Shown here: piece by piece, positions 11,990 through 23,065 of the stretch | Numbering within the stretch: the stretch's first letter is position 1 | Layout of the letters: the number at the start of each line of letters is the position of its first letter | DNA from: Acanthosepion lycidas | Taxonomy: Eukaryota; Mollusca; Cephalopoda; Sepiida; Sepiidae | NCBI GenBank assembly: GCA_963932145.1 | Contig: OZ010571.1 | Location: forward strand, 118,568,121-118,632,120 | DNA: 64,000 nucleotides | Direction of reading: 5' to 3' | The notes under the pieces: model-generated | Told to the model about the DNA's origin: nothing | What the model saw: the letters and a program-made list of their open reading frames with translations, nothing else | Database searches by the model: none | Translations under genes and position numbers: made by a program

Positions 11990-13459
11990 TTCCATTGACG
12001 GTCATTTTCAGTAAGGTAATGACGGAAATGATGTTGTCAGCATTTTATTTTATTTTTTTGCCGTTATGGCTGATATCATTAATGTCATGACGATCAACGT
12101 TATTAGAATAACTTCGGGCAATGCTCCTAAGAACACCGCATTAGATGTCACGATTTTTCTCTCCTTCTGAATGGCGAAAGGTCAAGCCAGTTCATTCGTG
12201 AGCGTTATCTTCCTATATTCATTCATCAGGCCTAAGTAACTTCCGCTGGGTACAATAACCTGCAAGACAGCATCTGCACATATGTTTAGCTCATGACACG
12301 AACGTACCGATTCAGCTGTCTTTATTCCTCTGATGGCCGTCAGATGGCGTTCAAATCAGGCAAACTTGATTCTTTTTTTTTTAAATGATTTATATGCATG
12401 CTTATGGATAAGAATTTACCTATTCAATAATTTTTCTCTCTGAACGTATCCCACAATGTCATATTTTATTATGCAATTCAATTTTTTTTTTTAAGTTTAT
12501 ATGACAATATTTCGATTTTTTTTTTGTTTTGTTTTTTTACAGGACAAACTTATATAATCTCTGGTAAATATTCCATTTTTATTTGACTTTATAATACCTA
12601 ACCTTATTTTTTTAAAAATGTGTGTAAATTAGTATTGGAGGATAATATTTTATTGCAGAAACTAAGTGAAAAATTAATTATTCCTTATGATCAAAACTAA
12701 GTGGATGCGCAGACGTTGATAAAGACAGAGAATCGAAATTAGACATCGGAGACTTGAATTAGAATTCAAGTCAGGTAAATTGCATTTCATTTGCACACAA
12801 ATACAAAATTCAAAATGCATGTCCTCATCTCCCTCTCCCATCTTTGAGTTAAATAGCAAAACTGGTACAGGTACCCGCACTACCTAAAAATTATATAAAA
12901 ATGCCCTCTCGTTATCGTCTTCAATTATTTTTTGAAGATAAGGCACCGTAAAAAATAGATAAACATACATTTGCAATCAAGCTGTCAAAAATAAACATGT
13001 ACTGTCTTGTTAAAAATGCATTTTCTGCATATAATATTTGTTTCAAATCGGATTAATTGAAATTTACATCAGCAAATATTCCACAAATAAAGTTTCATAA
13101 ATTTTTATTTTTATTTTTCTACTTTTGTTTCTAATAATGAGGAAATGCATTGCAATAATCGAGTGCTAAAATGGCGTTGAAATAAGATTGGTTTTAGCAA
13201 AAAAAGAAATAAATAATTATAAAAAATTAATTTTAAACTTTAGGTATCGCAAATTTGTGGAGAAACCTAGGCATTTATCAGGAAAATATTGTTATTATTA
13301 AATTAAATTCAGAATGCAATATTCAGTCGCAAAAAGAGTGTTGAAATCCAAAATATGTTTTGGCTTTGCATGACACAAAATAGTTGATAAACCCGGAAAA
13401 AATCAGTCAACCAATCGATATTATCTAATGCAAGGGAACATTCATTAATGCAATATACC

Positions 13460-13460
<1 letters not shown>
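11990..13460. other. AT-rich stretch, nothing firmly recognised
   Basis: The portion at 12060-12360 has more balanced base composition than its surroundings and may be an old transposon untranslated region, but it has no match elsewhere in the window. The remainder is poly-T/poly-A rich. Confidence 0.45.

Positions 13461-13462
<2 letters not shown>

Positions 13463-13529
<67 letters not shown>
13463..13529. repeat. (TA)n microsatellite
   Basis: About 66 bases of uninterrupted AT dinucleotides. Confidence 0.98.
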
Positions 13530-13531
<2 letters not shown>

Positions 13532-14030
13532 TTTTATTTTATTTTAAACATTAATATGATGTCCTTGATTGTCTATATCATCCATTAGTCTCTTACACGT
13601 TCATCTTGATAATGTTCATATCTTTCGTATATTAACAGTAATCTTAGAATTTTGTAGGGTCCAGATTCGTTTCTCATTATTTAACACCGTTTCCCATTGT
13701 AATATACATTTTAATCAATAACACTGTGGTACACGTTTATGATTGAATGATATCTGATACTTCATTTTCGATAATTTGGGTGCACTGAATACGGATTTCT
13801 ACTCAGTTTGGCTCTATTTGCTACTGATTCTTGTCATCAGCCTATGTGCCATTTTCTACAATTTTCAAATTAGGACTAAAACATTCATGCCTTAATACTC
13901 TTTTCATGCTTCATGAGTACAAGCAGTTAAAAATACAGTAAAATGACATTATAATGATACAAACAACTTATCATAAAAAGAAAACAAACAAATATGAAGC
14001 TATGACTGGCAAAATATTTATTTTATAAGA
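13530..14030. other. Stretch without recognisable content
   Basis: No frames, inverted repeats or transposon motifs recognised. Confidence 0.5.
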
Positions 14031-14034
14031 TCTT

Positions 14035-14450
14035 CCAGCGTATTTGCTTTTTTATGACAGGTTTCTTTTAAAGCACCAACAGTAATCAGCCATTGTGTAT
14101 GAATACCTGCGGCCTTGGTACCGTTCAGCCATAATTTTAATATCTTTGTGGATTCTCTCCCCTTGTTCGTCATTTACATCACTTAAATTACTTGGAAATT
14201 GGTCAAGATGGCTATTCAAAAAATGCACGTTCACACCAATATTGCATCTTAATAACTGTAGCCACTTACAATTGATTTAAGATTTCTTCTTAGTTATCTG
14301 CTCTATAACTGCCTAAAAAGTTTTCTATAAAGTTCACGAATGAGAACCAAGCATTTTGTTCTCGTTTATTCGTGACATTAAGCAAATTGCTGTCTTTAAT
14401 TAATGTTCTTATTTGTAGATCGTCGAAAATTCCCGCTTTGATTTAGATAG
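14035..14450 (-). pseudogene. Fragment of a repeat-associated invertebrate ORF family
   Basis: On the minus strand, a first piece near 14445-14290 reads KAGIFDDLQIRTLIKD, then EQNAWFSFVNFIENFLG. After a disruption a second piece at 14234-14052 reads HFLNSHLDQFP, then DEQGERIHKDI, then ERYQGRRYS and MADYCWCFKR. I recall this order of motifs (HFL-SHL-FP, SDEHGERFHQDI, RYQG, ADYCW-L-R) from numerous near-identical uncharacterised proteins predicted in arthropod and mollusc genomes, where copy number suggests a transposable-element origin. The function is unknown to me. The copy has lost its reading frame between the two pieces and is truncated at the N-terminal side. Confidence 0.65.
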
Positions 14451-15140
14451 AAAATTATTATGAAATAGTTACTTAAACAATGAAAAAACACTTATGAGTA
14501 AGTACAATATAAAATACGTCTAATTAAATCAACTATTAAATCACGATGGCAAAAGGTTAAAATGACAAAATTAAAAAGTATTTTAGGTTGGTTACATATA
14601 AATGTATACATAATACAACAATACCGTAACAATAGATAGAAATACACGCATAAACCCTAGTTGAATAATGTGTAACTGAAAAAAAAGTCTTAGCGAGTAT
14701 TGAGGAAAAAAACTTTTTTTATGAATACAACGAAAGACAAGGGGTGTTGATAAAATGAGGATCTACTAGAGCAAAACCAAGTAAAAATTTGAGCTCAACG
14801 CACCCAAATTACATAGAATTAACTGTCAAATCTAATTCAATAGACAAAAAAATTGAAATTTGTTCCCCAGTGTAATGGAACACGAATTTTCTATTGCATT
14901 AATATCTGGAGGTGCAAGGGGGAACGATTCCATTAATTTTCTGTCTATCAAACGTTTTTTCCGAGGCGTACAATATTTCTGCTTTGCATAATATGAATGT
15001 GCATTTTCTTGCGTAAATATTCCCTATAGGTTAAAGCTAATTTTTTCACTGGGTCCAGTGCGATCACTGAAAATAAGCAACGTCAAGCTTGGCCAGTAAC
15101 TACATGGGTGCCTACTTGGAAATATAAGGTGCAGTAAGCT
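14451..15140. other. Stretch without recognisable content
   Basis: No coding or repeat structure was recognised apart from short homopolymers. Confidence 0.45.
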
Positions 15141-15144
15141 TGGA

Positions 15145-15300
15145 TGTGCGGACATTATGATAGCTAAAGACTCGGAATTATTAATTGAGGTGTTGTGTTC
15201 CAATTTCCGGTGGGTCCCTTATATTCACTAACGTATAACCATCTATGGGAAATGTATGAATACACCTTTTCTAACCCCAGCTATGGGTTAATTATTAATG
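15145..15300 (+). repeat. tRNA-derived SINE, diverged copy
   Basis: It matches the SINE at 10.9 kb in order: a tRNA-like head with ATGATAGC and GACTCGG, a decayed B-box region, TATATTCACTWACGT, and the body landmark CCAGCTATGGGTTAA. More decayed than the 10.9 kb copy. Confidence 0.65.
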
Positions 15301-15558
15301 TACTTATCACTAACCCACTATTAACTCCAAGAATAAATTCTTACAATCTAAAAATATATCATGTGTTTAAATAACATACAAGGGTTGTTAAGCCGTAGAA
15401 AATGAATCAGTATTTGTAATATTCTTTACTTTTCACGTATTTTACAAATCTTTTTTTAATTATCCTGCAATTAGAATGCCTGATGCTCAACTCCACGAGA
15501 GCACCCCTTTACGACTGCTTGATCTCAAATTGTCCGTTGCCGTAGGATGGAACAATTA

Positions 15559-15659
15559 TTAGGTTGGTGCAAAAATAATGACGTAATGATGTCGTTTTTT
15601 GACGTATTTTTAACGTCAAAAAACGACATTATTACGTCAATATTTTTGCACCAACCTAA
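15559..15659. mobile_element. Palindromic mariner-like MITE, copy 1
   Basis: This 101-bp near-perfect palindrome begins TTAGGTTGGTGCAAAAAT and ends with its reverse complement, with a TA on each side (15557-15558 and 15660-15661), the target-site duplication expected of Tc1/mariner elements. No coding capacity. The terminal sequence resembles that of the human 80-bp MADE1 palindrome and its parent Hsmar1, known from literature. Two more copies lie at 16.9 and 42.4 kb. Confidence 0.9.
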
Positions 15660-15679
15660 TACATTGAATCATAGCTTCA

Positions 15680-16345
15680 TCTACCGCAAGGCATGTTGGT
15701 TCCCTGTGTCACGCCAAAAAATTGTTTTTTTTTTGTTATTTTTTTTCTCGCCTGAGTCCATCCTTCAAATCAAGCATTCGCCCTTCGATGGAATACTGCT
15801 GCCATATATGGTCTGGAGCCGCCGCTGTTCGCCTTAAGTTCCTCGACAAAATCCAGAGATGGATAAACAATTTGGTTGATCCTGATCTGTCATTTCTTCT
15901 TGAGTCGCTCTCTCATAGACGTGCCGTCGCCTCCTTCTGTCTTTTCTACAAATACTTTCACACTAACTGCGCAGATGAGCTACTATCGCTAGTTCCCAGA
16001 CTGCATGAATTTAAGCGTACTACTATGCTGGCATCACGGTCCCACTCTTTCACTATCGAAACGGTTAAATGTGGCCGTCTCTTCTACTCCAGCAGCTTCA
16101 TTTTCCGCTCCTCCCGTCTATAGTATTGCCTTCCTATTACTTGTTTCCCTGATAGCTATAATCGCCAACTATTCAGATGTAATGTCAATCGACATCTCCA
16201 GATGCCCTGACCTATTCCCTGTCCTTCTTTTCATACTTTCCTTCATCACAACTCTTTACTCTCGCTCCCACTCCGTAACCCCCTGCGTACTAGTGTCATT
16301 CTGCCTTGCTTGGGGTGAAAAGCTTAAAAGAAAAAAAAAAAACGT
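15680..16345 (+). mobile_element. CR1/Jockey-like LINE 3' end
   Basis: Translated pieces show the C-terminal end of a non-LTR reverse transcriptase: IRPSMEYCCHIWSGA at about 15771-15815, then LDKIQRWINNL, LSHRRAVASFCLFYKYF, CADELLSLVP and FRSSRL, followed in another frame by CFPDSYNRQLFRCNVNRHLQ. The 133-residue frame at 15722-16123 carries most of it. The copy is 5'-truncated, as is usual for LINEs, and ends in an A-rich tail at about 16326-16341. One stop interrupts the SRLW position near the end. Clade assignment is from recognition of these motifs only. Confidence 0.85.
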
Positions 16346-16870
16346 AAATTCTTTACATTTTTCATTGATGCATGTTTTTGAGGTACTCTGAAAGTGCATT
16401 TGTTATTGCATCCAAAATAGCAAAAAACTTTATTCCATCTCCCATCTGATGTCTATAATGTCGGATTGTTTTCATTAATCCTCAATTTACGAGCCCGATA
16501 AAATTCTGTTTTTCTCTATTTCTCTACGCAAAATACACGTTTACCTTTGTGATTTATGCTTGAAGATGTTTAGTTGCTTTCTTGTCCTCGGGCAATTTTG
16601 TTATTATTCTTACTCTTTATTCTCTGATTAAATATAAACCATCAGCTTTTGAAAATATTTCGATACAGGTCAGTATTTTTTTTTCTTATTCTTTTTAATT
16701 TTTCTCAAAATTATTTGGAAAGACGGATTTTTCATGTTGTTATCTGGCCAATTTTTAAATTAATTTTTAGTGATATGAGAATTCTATTTAAATTGTATTA
16801 TATATTTCCAATATTACTCCTATCATTAAAAAAAAAAAAAAACTCTTTACATTCAGTGCCTCGAAAAATA
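16346..16870. other. AT-rich spacer, nothing recognised
   Basis: Lies between the LINE tail and the second mariner-like MITE. The frame at 16649-16879 is a T-rich artefact. Confidence 0.5.
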
Positions 16871-16875
16871 AACTA

Positions 16876-16972
16876 TTAGGTTGGTGCAAAAATAATGACG
16901 TAATAATGTCGTTTTTTGACGTTAAAAATACGTCAAAAACGACATTATTACGTCATTATTTATGCACCCTAA
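16876..16972. mobile_element. Palindromic mariner-like MITE, copy 2
   Basis: A 97-bp palindrome with the same TTAGGTTGGTGCAAAAA start and TA on both sides (16874-16875 and 16973-16974). The right end lacks a few bases of the terminal repeat (GCACCCTAA in place of GCACCAACCTAA). Confidence 0.9.
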
Positions 16973-16984
16973 TAATTATTATTC

Positions 16985-17610
16985 AGTCATCCGCAATCGG
17001 AAATCGGAACCAGAGCTGTCATCAATCACGATTGCCTATTGGATCAACCCTGACCTGAAGTCGAACTCGTACACTCGTAAGCTTGAGAAAATGGTCGGTT
17101 CCCTCAAATGCTCCAGTAAGTACCTGAATCCACGCGCTATCATCTATCAGTTATAAGAGCCAGAGAAGGTCGAAAATGGTCTACTACTTCCATATATGAG
17201 CAGAGGCTTCCAAGTCTTCACTTTCCGGTCTCGATAGAGTTCAAAAGATAACTCGCGTTCTAGTGTCTTACAAAAAGTGTTCCACCCTATAACATCTTTT
17301 CCACGAACGAAACGTCGCAAGACTCTCGCTATTCTGTCGTTATTTCCATGGCAAGTGTTCAGGCGAACTACACTCTTTAGTTCCACCAGTTCTTACCTTC
17401 CTTGCTATGACACGCCATGCCCCGCACATTGTAGTGACACCCCTCATTATAATTATATCCCTTTGGTGAAAAGTAGGTCCCATCCGTGCAATTACTCCCT
17501 ACTTACCACTGCTCTATAAGGGCTTCCCAGGAGGGTTCTTTCACGATCACTATATTCTTAACCACTTCAAGTCTACTGTTAACCATTATCTTCGCCACAT
17601 ATAAACTACA
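16985..17610 (+). mobile_element. CR1/Jockey-like LINE 3' end, second subfamily
   Basis: Pieces in several frames give the C-terminal order LECSSKYL-type region (VGSLKCSSKYLNP near 17092), a degraded MVYYFHIW-like stretch, LDRVQKITRVL near 17232, ERNVARLSLFCRYFHGKCSGEL near 17302-17370, LHSLVPP, and FKSTVNHYLRH near 17568. The homologous blocks differ from the 15.7 kb copy, so this is another subfamily. It is 5'-truncated and carries several frameshifts. The minus-strand frame at 17147-17386 is a shadow. Confidence 0.8.
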
Positions 17611-17685
17611 CAAAATACTCTGTAATCCTCAAACTCGAGTGACTCTTGGGCTTTTTTTGACTTTTGTGTTTATAAAAGAAATCAG

Positions 17686-17687
<2 letters not shown>

Positions 17688-17755
<68 letters not shown>
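17688..17755. repeat. (TA)n microsatellite
   Basis: About 68 bases of perfect TA just downstream of the LINE end. Confidence 0.98.
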
Positions 17756-17761
<6 letters not shown>

Positions 17762-17959
17762 ATAATTATAGCTTTTAAAATGCGAAATAATTTTTGGCAT
17801 CAAAACGAACGTATCGTAATTTTGTATTCTTTAAAGATTTTACTATTTTTACAGCTCGGGGAAATCTTATTCTTCTATGTGCCGTGTCTCTTCAGGATCT
17901 TCGTTGTCTACAATGTTTTCTCTTTTGTAGCGCTTTAGAAAGTTAGTCTTTTTTTATTA

Positions 17960-18610
17960 TCTCCCCTAAAACTTGCTCCGCCATCCATTTATCCAAGCTC
18001 GATAGTTATGTTATGCGTTATTTATTTTCTTCTGTCTGTTTGTCCTGTGAGTATTAAATTCTCTGAGTTCTCTTGCCTCATTATGTACCCTAGAAGTGGG
18101 ATCTGTCGCTTCCTGTTGTTAACTTTATGCCCATTTTTTTTTTGTATTTTTTCTAAAATCTCACCATTGTTCGCATGTTATGTCCATGTTAATCATTGCA
18201 TGCTTCTATATAACCATATTTCTGTTCCTCCGAGTCTCGTCGTCATCTTTGAGGTGACTGTCCCACATTCACTATCATAAAGGTGAACTAATATTACATA
18301 AGAGTTCTGTATTCTTTTCCTTGTTTTTAACTAAATGTTTCTGTTTCTTAATACATTGCTTAGTGTTTGGAAGACATTTTCCTTCAACGTAATGCGATAT
18401 CCTAATGTCGCACTTTCCGTCCTCGGTTAAAACATTTCCTAGATATTTAAATTGTTCTACATATTTCATTTTTGTATCACTTTTTTCTAATCTATATGTT
18501 GTACTGTTTTATTTCATAATAGCCATGCACTCTGTCTTGCAATTGATGATTAGTACTTTTTACACACTTTTCTTCGCTACCTTATGTAGGAGGGTTTCCT
18601 AACCGCAAAA
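17960..18610 (-). mobile_element. LINE 3' coding remnant (YGSxCWT group)
   Basis: On the minus strand, QFKYLGNVLTEDGKCDIRI (18469-18395) is a very characteristic block of RTE/L1-like non-LTR elements. It is followed by a degraded NTKQCIKKQKHLVKNKEK segment, then YDSECGTVTSKMTTRLGGTEIW near 18275-18210 (counterpart of YGSECWTISSQM-K-LE-TEMW) and a GEILEKI piece. Upstream, INCKTECMAI near 18545 fits the segment preceding this block. The copy is 5'-truncated and has several frame changes. Confidence 0.75.
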
Positions 18611-18828
18611 TCCAAGCAAAGATTTAATATGCATATGGGTCTCAATCTTTCCTTGACAAAGTACAATCTTAATGAATATCTGTATAAATACATTTTATGA
18701 AGAAAAGAATCAATTAATGTCAAATAATTATTAATAAATATTATACATATATAGATGCAGTAGAATGCAAAAGTCAGTATATAGCAATAGAAAAACTCGC
18801 GTACAAAACGTAGTATTGATTATACATA

Positions 18829-19005
18829 CACTGCGTGCCAAATTATTATCTAGATAACTTTTTTCTAATATTTCAAAAACCGTCCAATCAATTCACAGAA
18901 AATTTTCACACAATGTTGGCCACACTGATCTGCACAATGTAAACAAACTGGCGCCATATTTGTTACCGGCACTGTGATTTGACCGTGCCAAATTATTATA
19001 AAAGT
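18829..19005 (+). repeat. Left terminal inverted repeat of the DD37E element
   Basis: It pairs with 20142-20340 in reverse complement. Shared stretches include CAAAAACCGTCCAATCAA, GTAAACAAACTGGCGCCA and TTTGACCGTGCCAAATT. The direct repeat GTGCCAAATTATTAT occurs at 18835-18849 and 18985-18999. Confidence 0.95.
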
Positions 19006-19024
19006 GTAAGAATTTAGTGAAAAG

Positions 19025-19965
19025 ATGGGCCGTAAAAGCAGTTTAAGTGATCCTGAAAGAAAACTATCACCTCAGAAGTCTCAAAAGGTAAATCTACTCT
19101 AGAAATTTCACAAATGATAAGGAGGTGTCATCAAATAGTGAAAAAGTTCACCGCCGACCTTACACAAGTACGCAAAAGGACAGATAAAGGCAAGCCGAGG
19201 GTTATTTCACGTGGTCTCATGTCACGACTTAAACGAGAGGCCACGAATAACCCTGGACTTAGCAGTCAAGAGCTTCTCAGTCGCATTGGGGATCCTACTG
19301 TGTCTAAAAGTACTCGGTGTTGGTATCTGAGAGAAATAGAAACAAACGTCAAACCTGTATCGAAGCCTCCGTTGACGAGAAATCACATTCAAAATTGATT
19401 GAAATGGGCCGAGGACAATATGAAGATTGACTTTTTGTTCACAGACGAAACTCGAGCAACACTTGATGGGCCAGATAAATGGTGCAAAGGCTGGGTAATA
19501 AACGATCAGAATCGCTATCATCGTTTGAGACACCAACAAGGCAGTGGAGGCATAATGATCTGGGGTGGTATTATTGGAAAAACATTAGTGGACCCATGGA
19601 GAGTACCAGATGGCGTCAAAATGAATGCTGATGCATACATAGCGTTTATGAAGTTGCATCTTGAACTGTGAATGAAAAGGCAAAGAGTTGCATTCAGAAG
19701 GGCTATTGTTTTTATGCAAGATAATGCTTCCTCACATGCTGCTCACAAGACTACTGAATATTTGAAACAGTTAGGCTTCGACGGACCTCGAAAAATGAAT
19801 TGGCGAGCAAATTCTCCGGATTTGAACCCAATCGAAAACCTTTGCAGCATCATGAAGCGAAGACTGTACGCCAACGGACGACAATTCAGGAGCAACGCTG
19901 AGTTGTGGGAAGCAATTCTTGACATATCTCGCGGCCTTACAGCCGATTTACAAAGTCGACTTTAA
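19025..19965 (+). pseudogene. Tc1/mariner transposase (DD37E), broken
   Basis: Cut-and-paste transposase of about 313 codons. The start MGRKSSLSDPERKL at 19025 leads into a helix-turn-helix region (EISQMIRRCHQIVKK, SRLKREATNNPGLS). The catalytic domain shows the first D in FTDETRATLDGP (codon 19444), the second in MQDNASSHAA (codon 19720) and the E in SPDLNPIENL (codon 19834). There are exactly 37 residues between the second D and the E, hence DD37E. Breaks are a frameshift between about 19060 and 19085 and TGA stops at 19396 and 19669. The gene ends with TAA at 19963. The residue spacing and the RATLDGPDKW and GRQFRS blocks match what I recall of TRT-type transposases. Confidence 0.93.
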
Positions 19966-20141
19966 TTTCAAAACAGGGAAAGCACATTCCCTATTAATTT
20001 GATTAAAACTGTGACTTTGTTTGTATCTGTTATTATTTGTTTGATTATATTATTTTTTAGCTTCTTTTGATCATGAACATTCACGTGCAACATTAATAAA
20101 CGTTTCGTTTGCTCAATTCTGTGAATTTTACTAAACCTTTC

Positions 20142-20340
20142 TAATAATTTGGCACGGTCAAATGACCGTGCTGATAACAAATATGGCGCCAGTTTGTTTA
20201 CATTTCGCAGATCAGTACGAAGATGTCTGTGATCGCGCAAGTCAGTGTTGCCAATATTGTGTGAAAATTTTGTGTGAATTGATTGGACGGTTTTTGAAAT
20301 GTTAGAAAAAGTTATTTCAATAATAATTTTGCAGGCAGTG
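20142..20340 (+). repeat. Right terminal inverted repeat of the DD37E element
   Basis: Reverse complement of the left repeat, with an extra block of about 30 bases around 20208-20238. Inner binding-site-like motif TAATAATTTGGCAC at 20142-20155; outer one at 20319-20340. Confidence 0.93.
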
Positions 20341-20342
20341 TA

Positions 20343-22670
20343 TATATCAATAAAATATAAATTTTACTGTATAACTACCTTTGCAGAATCGTCCATTTAC
20401 TTTTCAGTATATTAGATGTGAGAAAAATGTCATCTCGAAACAACCGGGTTTTTATGTAATTTTGTGCATTCACCTATTTTTTTTCAAAACGTCTACGTGT
20501 AACTTTTTCATATACCTATTAATTGAGTTATTGTCTATCTTATACTTTGTAAATTTTATTTATTTAGTTATTAGTTCTGAACTAAATTATATTGCACCTT
20601 TGACTCTTGCTCATTCTGTATATTAGAGATATTTTCTTGGTGTTCATAACGTTAATAAAAAGAATACATTGCTAAATTCTGACATCAGCTACTCATGGAA
20701 TTTGCATACTAGATAAGAAGGTGTCAGAAAGAGATATTCATCTGAAGATAAATGACTAGAATCCAACGCTCATAGTTATTGTGTTACACATTGATTCACT
20801 TGAAAAAGTCGTTTTGGAGATGTCTTTCCCATACAAAACCGTCCTCAAGAGAGGAAATAACAGAAAATTGTGTTTATTCATTTCCAAACCGTTTTGTCAT
20901 GACATACACAGAGCGTTCCCTAAAAGCAAAAATGGAGGAAATTCGATAAGATTTAGAGATGATGAAATCAGTCATGTTTAACCTTATGTAGTACGTAAAA
21001 AGGATCAAGAGATTCTGTGGAGTTAAATCGGAATAAGTAGAGAACAAGTCTGAAAATTAAGACGACTCAAAATATCAATGAAGAAATGGAATATATATTA
21101 AGTATTTATGTATTCATCAAAATATTTGGTTAGTAGCAGTAACAGAAATTATTTTAACGAAACCAAAGATATGCCAATTAGCTTTGATTATAAAGTGTCA
21201 ATAGGTGGTGAAAACTAATCAAACTGTATCATCACTGCCTGGAAAAGGTGTTTGGTATAAAAAATAATCTAGTGACTGTTTTCTAGAAAGAGCTACAGTT
21301 GAAAGAACTGCAGGTTGCAAGTTAGTATTGTATGATTGTTCCGTCGCGTTTGCATCAATTGAATTGGAATTTTTTTACGACGTCACCGGTCGACTTCCGT
21401 ATTTTTCGAGGTACATGCAATTTATTTTAAAGTGTTTCTTTGAAGTTTGCCATACAGAAAACAGATTTTCCCCAGAAAATACGTTAATGTAAAATGTCGA
21501 GAATTATTCTGGATATAATAATTTTCCTTTTTGTTTGAATGTAATTAATCCATTTTTATTTCTCTCGTTATTATTTGGCCTGAATATATATTTTGTATAA
21601 AAGATAGGAAGGAAAGACAAGATTTTATTAGTAATATGAATATGTTCCTTTCTGTAATGTCAAGTGGGAAACTTATTCCTGTTCATTGGTTACTCAACCA
21701 ATAAACTACCAATTAAACTTTCAAACTTTTCTAAAGGAATATAATTGGAACGTTCCATTCAGATAATTAAAAAAACTGAAGGCAAAATTATTGTTGATAC
21801 GAGTACGAATTATGGAACGCAGAATAGGTTTCCATAAAACATATAAGACAGGACGAGATTTAATAATTGCCTTATCATAGATAGTAAAAATGGAAGACAT
21901 AGTCCAAAAATATGGAACAATGTCCTCTCATATTTTTAGACATAATTCATGTTTAAATGTATAAGTTATATTGAAACGAATATAGTCACAGAATGGTGAG
22001 CATTCCTATTATATCTTAGCATGGCTAAGTGAAAATGATAATTAATGACTGCAACAAAATTATTATATCTTTGCTCACGTAGATACGTTAAAATCCAAAG
22101 ATTCCAATTGAGATCGCTTCAGCTTAAAGGACAACGTCACTGATAAATTTCGATTTGAAAATTTACTGGTCAACAACTATATACAGAACCAGGTCTGATC
22201 AATTCATAGAGAAAACATATCTGACGGCGATCTATGCAGTTGTGCTTATGAGGCGACCAGTTGATCTCAATTTGAGCAGACGAAATCATGGCTGCAAATG
22301 ATCATCATCTTTCCTCTCGAACTGTTCAATGGTTTCGCATTTCAAACTAATACTCTCTTTATGCCCGTTGATACCGCTTGGTTTACTGCTGGATATGACC
22401 GGCTCAAAATAGCATTAATCCTACACTGTTGAGCCGAAGGGATCAATTTCGGACATTTGCAAAGTGTTTCTGAGATTCGAAATTCGATACAAGAATTGGC
22501 TTCGCTGATTCTAATTTTGAGGACTAATTATTGCCGACTTATTTTGTGGACTTGCATTTGGGGAAGTATGCATCACTTGTAAGGGAATTAATGATGATCC
22601 GAACGACAGAATTTCCACTCCATGATCAAATAATCTCCTCTTGCACTTCTTGCTGTTGTTATGATCGTCA
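20343..22670. other. AT-rich stretch, nothing recognised
   Basis: Frames at 20381-20626 and 20781-20981 show no recognisable family. The part at 22190-22600 has less extreme composition and could be an old repeat, but no partner was found in the window. Confidence 0.5.
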
Positions 22671-22712
22671 TTATTATTATTAGTAGTAGTAGTAGTAGAC
22701 GTATTAGTAGTA
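22671..22712. repeat. (TTA)n/(TAG)n trinucleotide tract
   Basis: Short ATT repeats pass into TAG repeats and end at about 22710. Confidence 0.85.
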
Positions 22713-22982
22713 AATAATTAAAAATGTTTATATCAACGTGAACAAAGTTTGTTTGTAAAATATGTCATGGCATGAAGTTTGAAATAACAATAACTGTGTA
22801 TTATTATTTGCTATATCCAGTCTCATCATTAACAAAATTTCTCAAACAAATGCAAAAATACAAAGAAAATCATGTACACTGAACTTACTCACATACCATG
22901 AAAATATCAGGATATTGTTTGGACTAATTCAGCGTTAAATGAATTTGTTTTAGATTCATACAATTAGGTGAGAGGGACATTT

Positions 22983-23065
22983 TGATGTGGTGTAATGGTT
23001 AGCAAGTTTGTTTTTTTTGATCAATTACAACTAGTAAGTTGGTTTCTCACTGGGCGATTAATTTT
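22983..23065 (+). repeat. Possible tRNA-derived SINE head
   Basis: TGGTGTAATGGTTAGCAAG is a good A-box-like D-arm sequence. The expected B box about 45 bases later is decayed (GTTGGTTTCTC). No recognisable SINE body follows. Confidence 0.35.

Larger units (their letters stand above)
18829..20340 (+). mobile_element. Tc1/mariner DD37E transposon, nearly whole
   Basis: A 1512-bp element is flanked by TA on both sides (18827-18828 and 20341-20342). Long terminal inverted repeats lie at 18829-19005 and 20142-20340, with outer ends CACTGCSTGC. Inside each end the motif GTGCCAAATTATTA appears twice, at the outer end and about 150-190 bases inward, an IR/DR-like arrangement known from other Tc1 elements and probably the transposase-binding sites. 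A single transposase pseudogene fills the centre. The right repeat carries about 30 extra bases relative to the left. Only one frameshift and two stops disrupt the gene, so the copy is fairly young. The family resembles the DD37E (TRT/ITmD37E) group. Confidence 0.95.

Noticed and set aside
17486-17938. 150-residue plus-strand frame with a long IYIYIY run
   Set aside because: It is a reading of the (TA)n microsatellite and LINE 3' debris. Similar frames at 38197, 45587, 45839, 46687, 53887, 55053 and 58543 have the same cause.
19222-19539. 105-residue minus-strand frame
   Set aside because: Antisense shadow of the transposase pseudogene.
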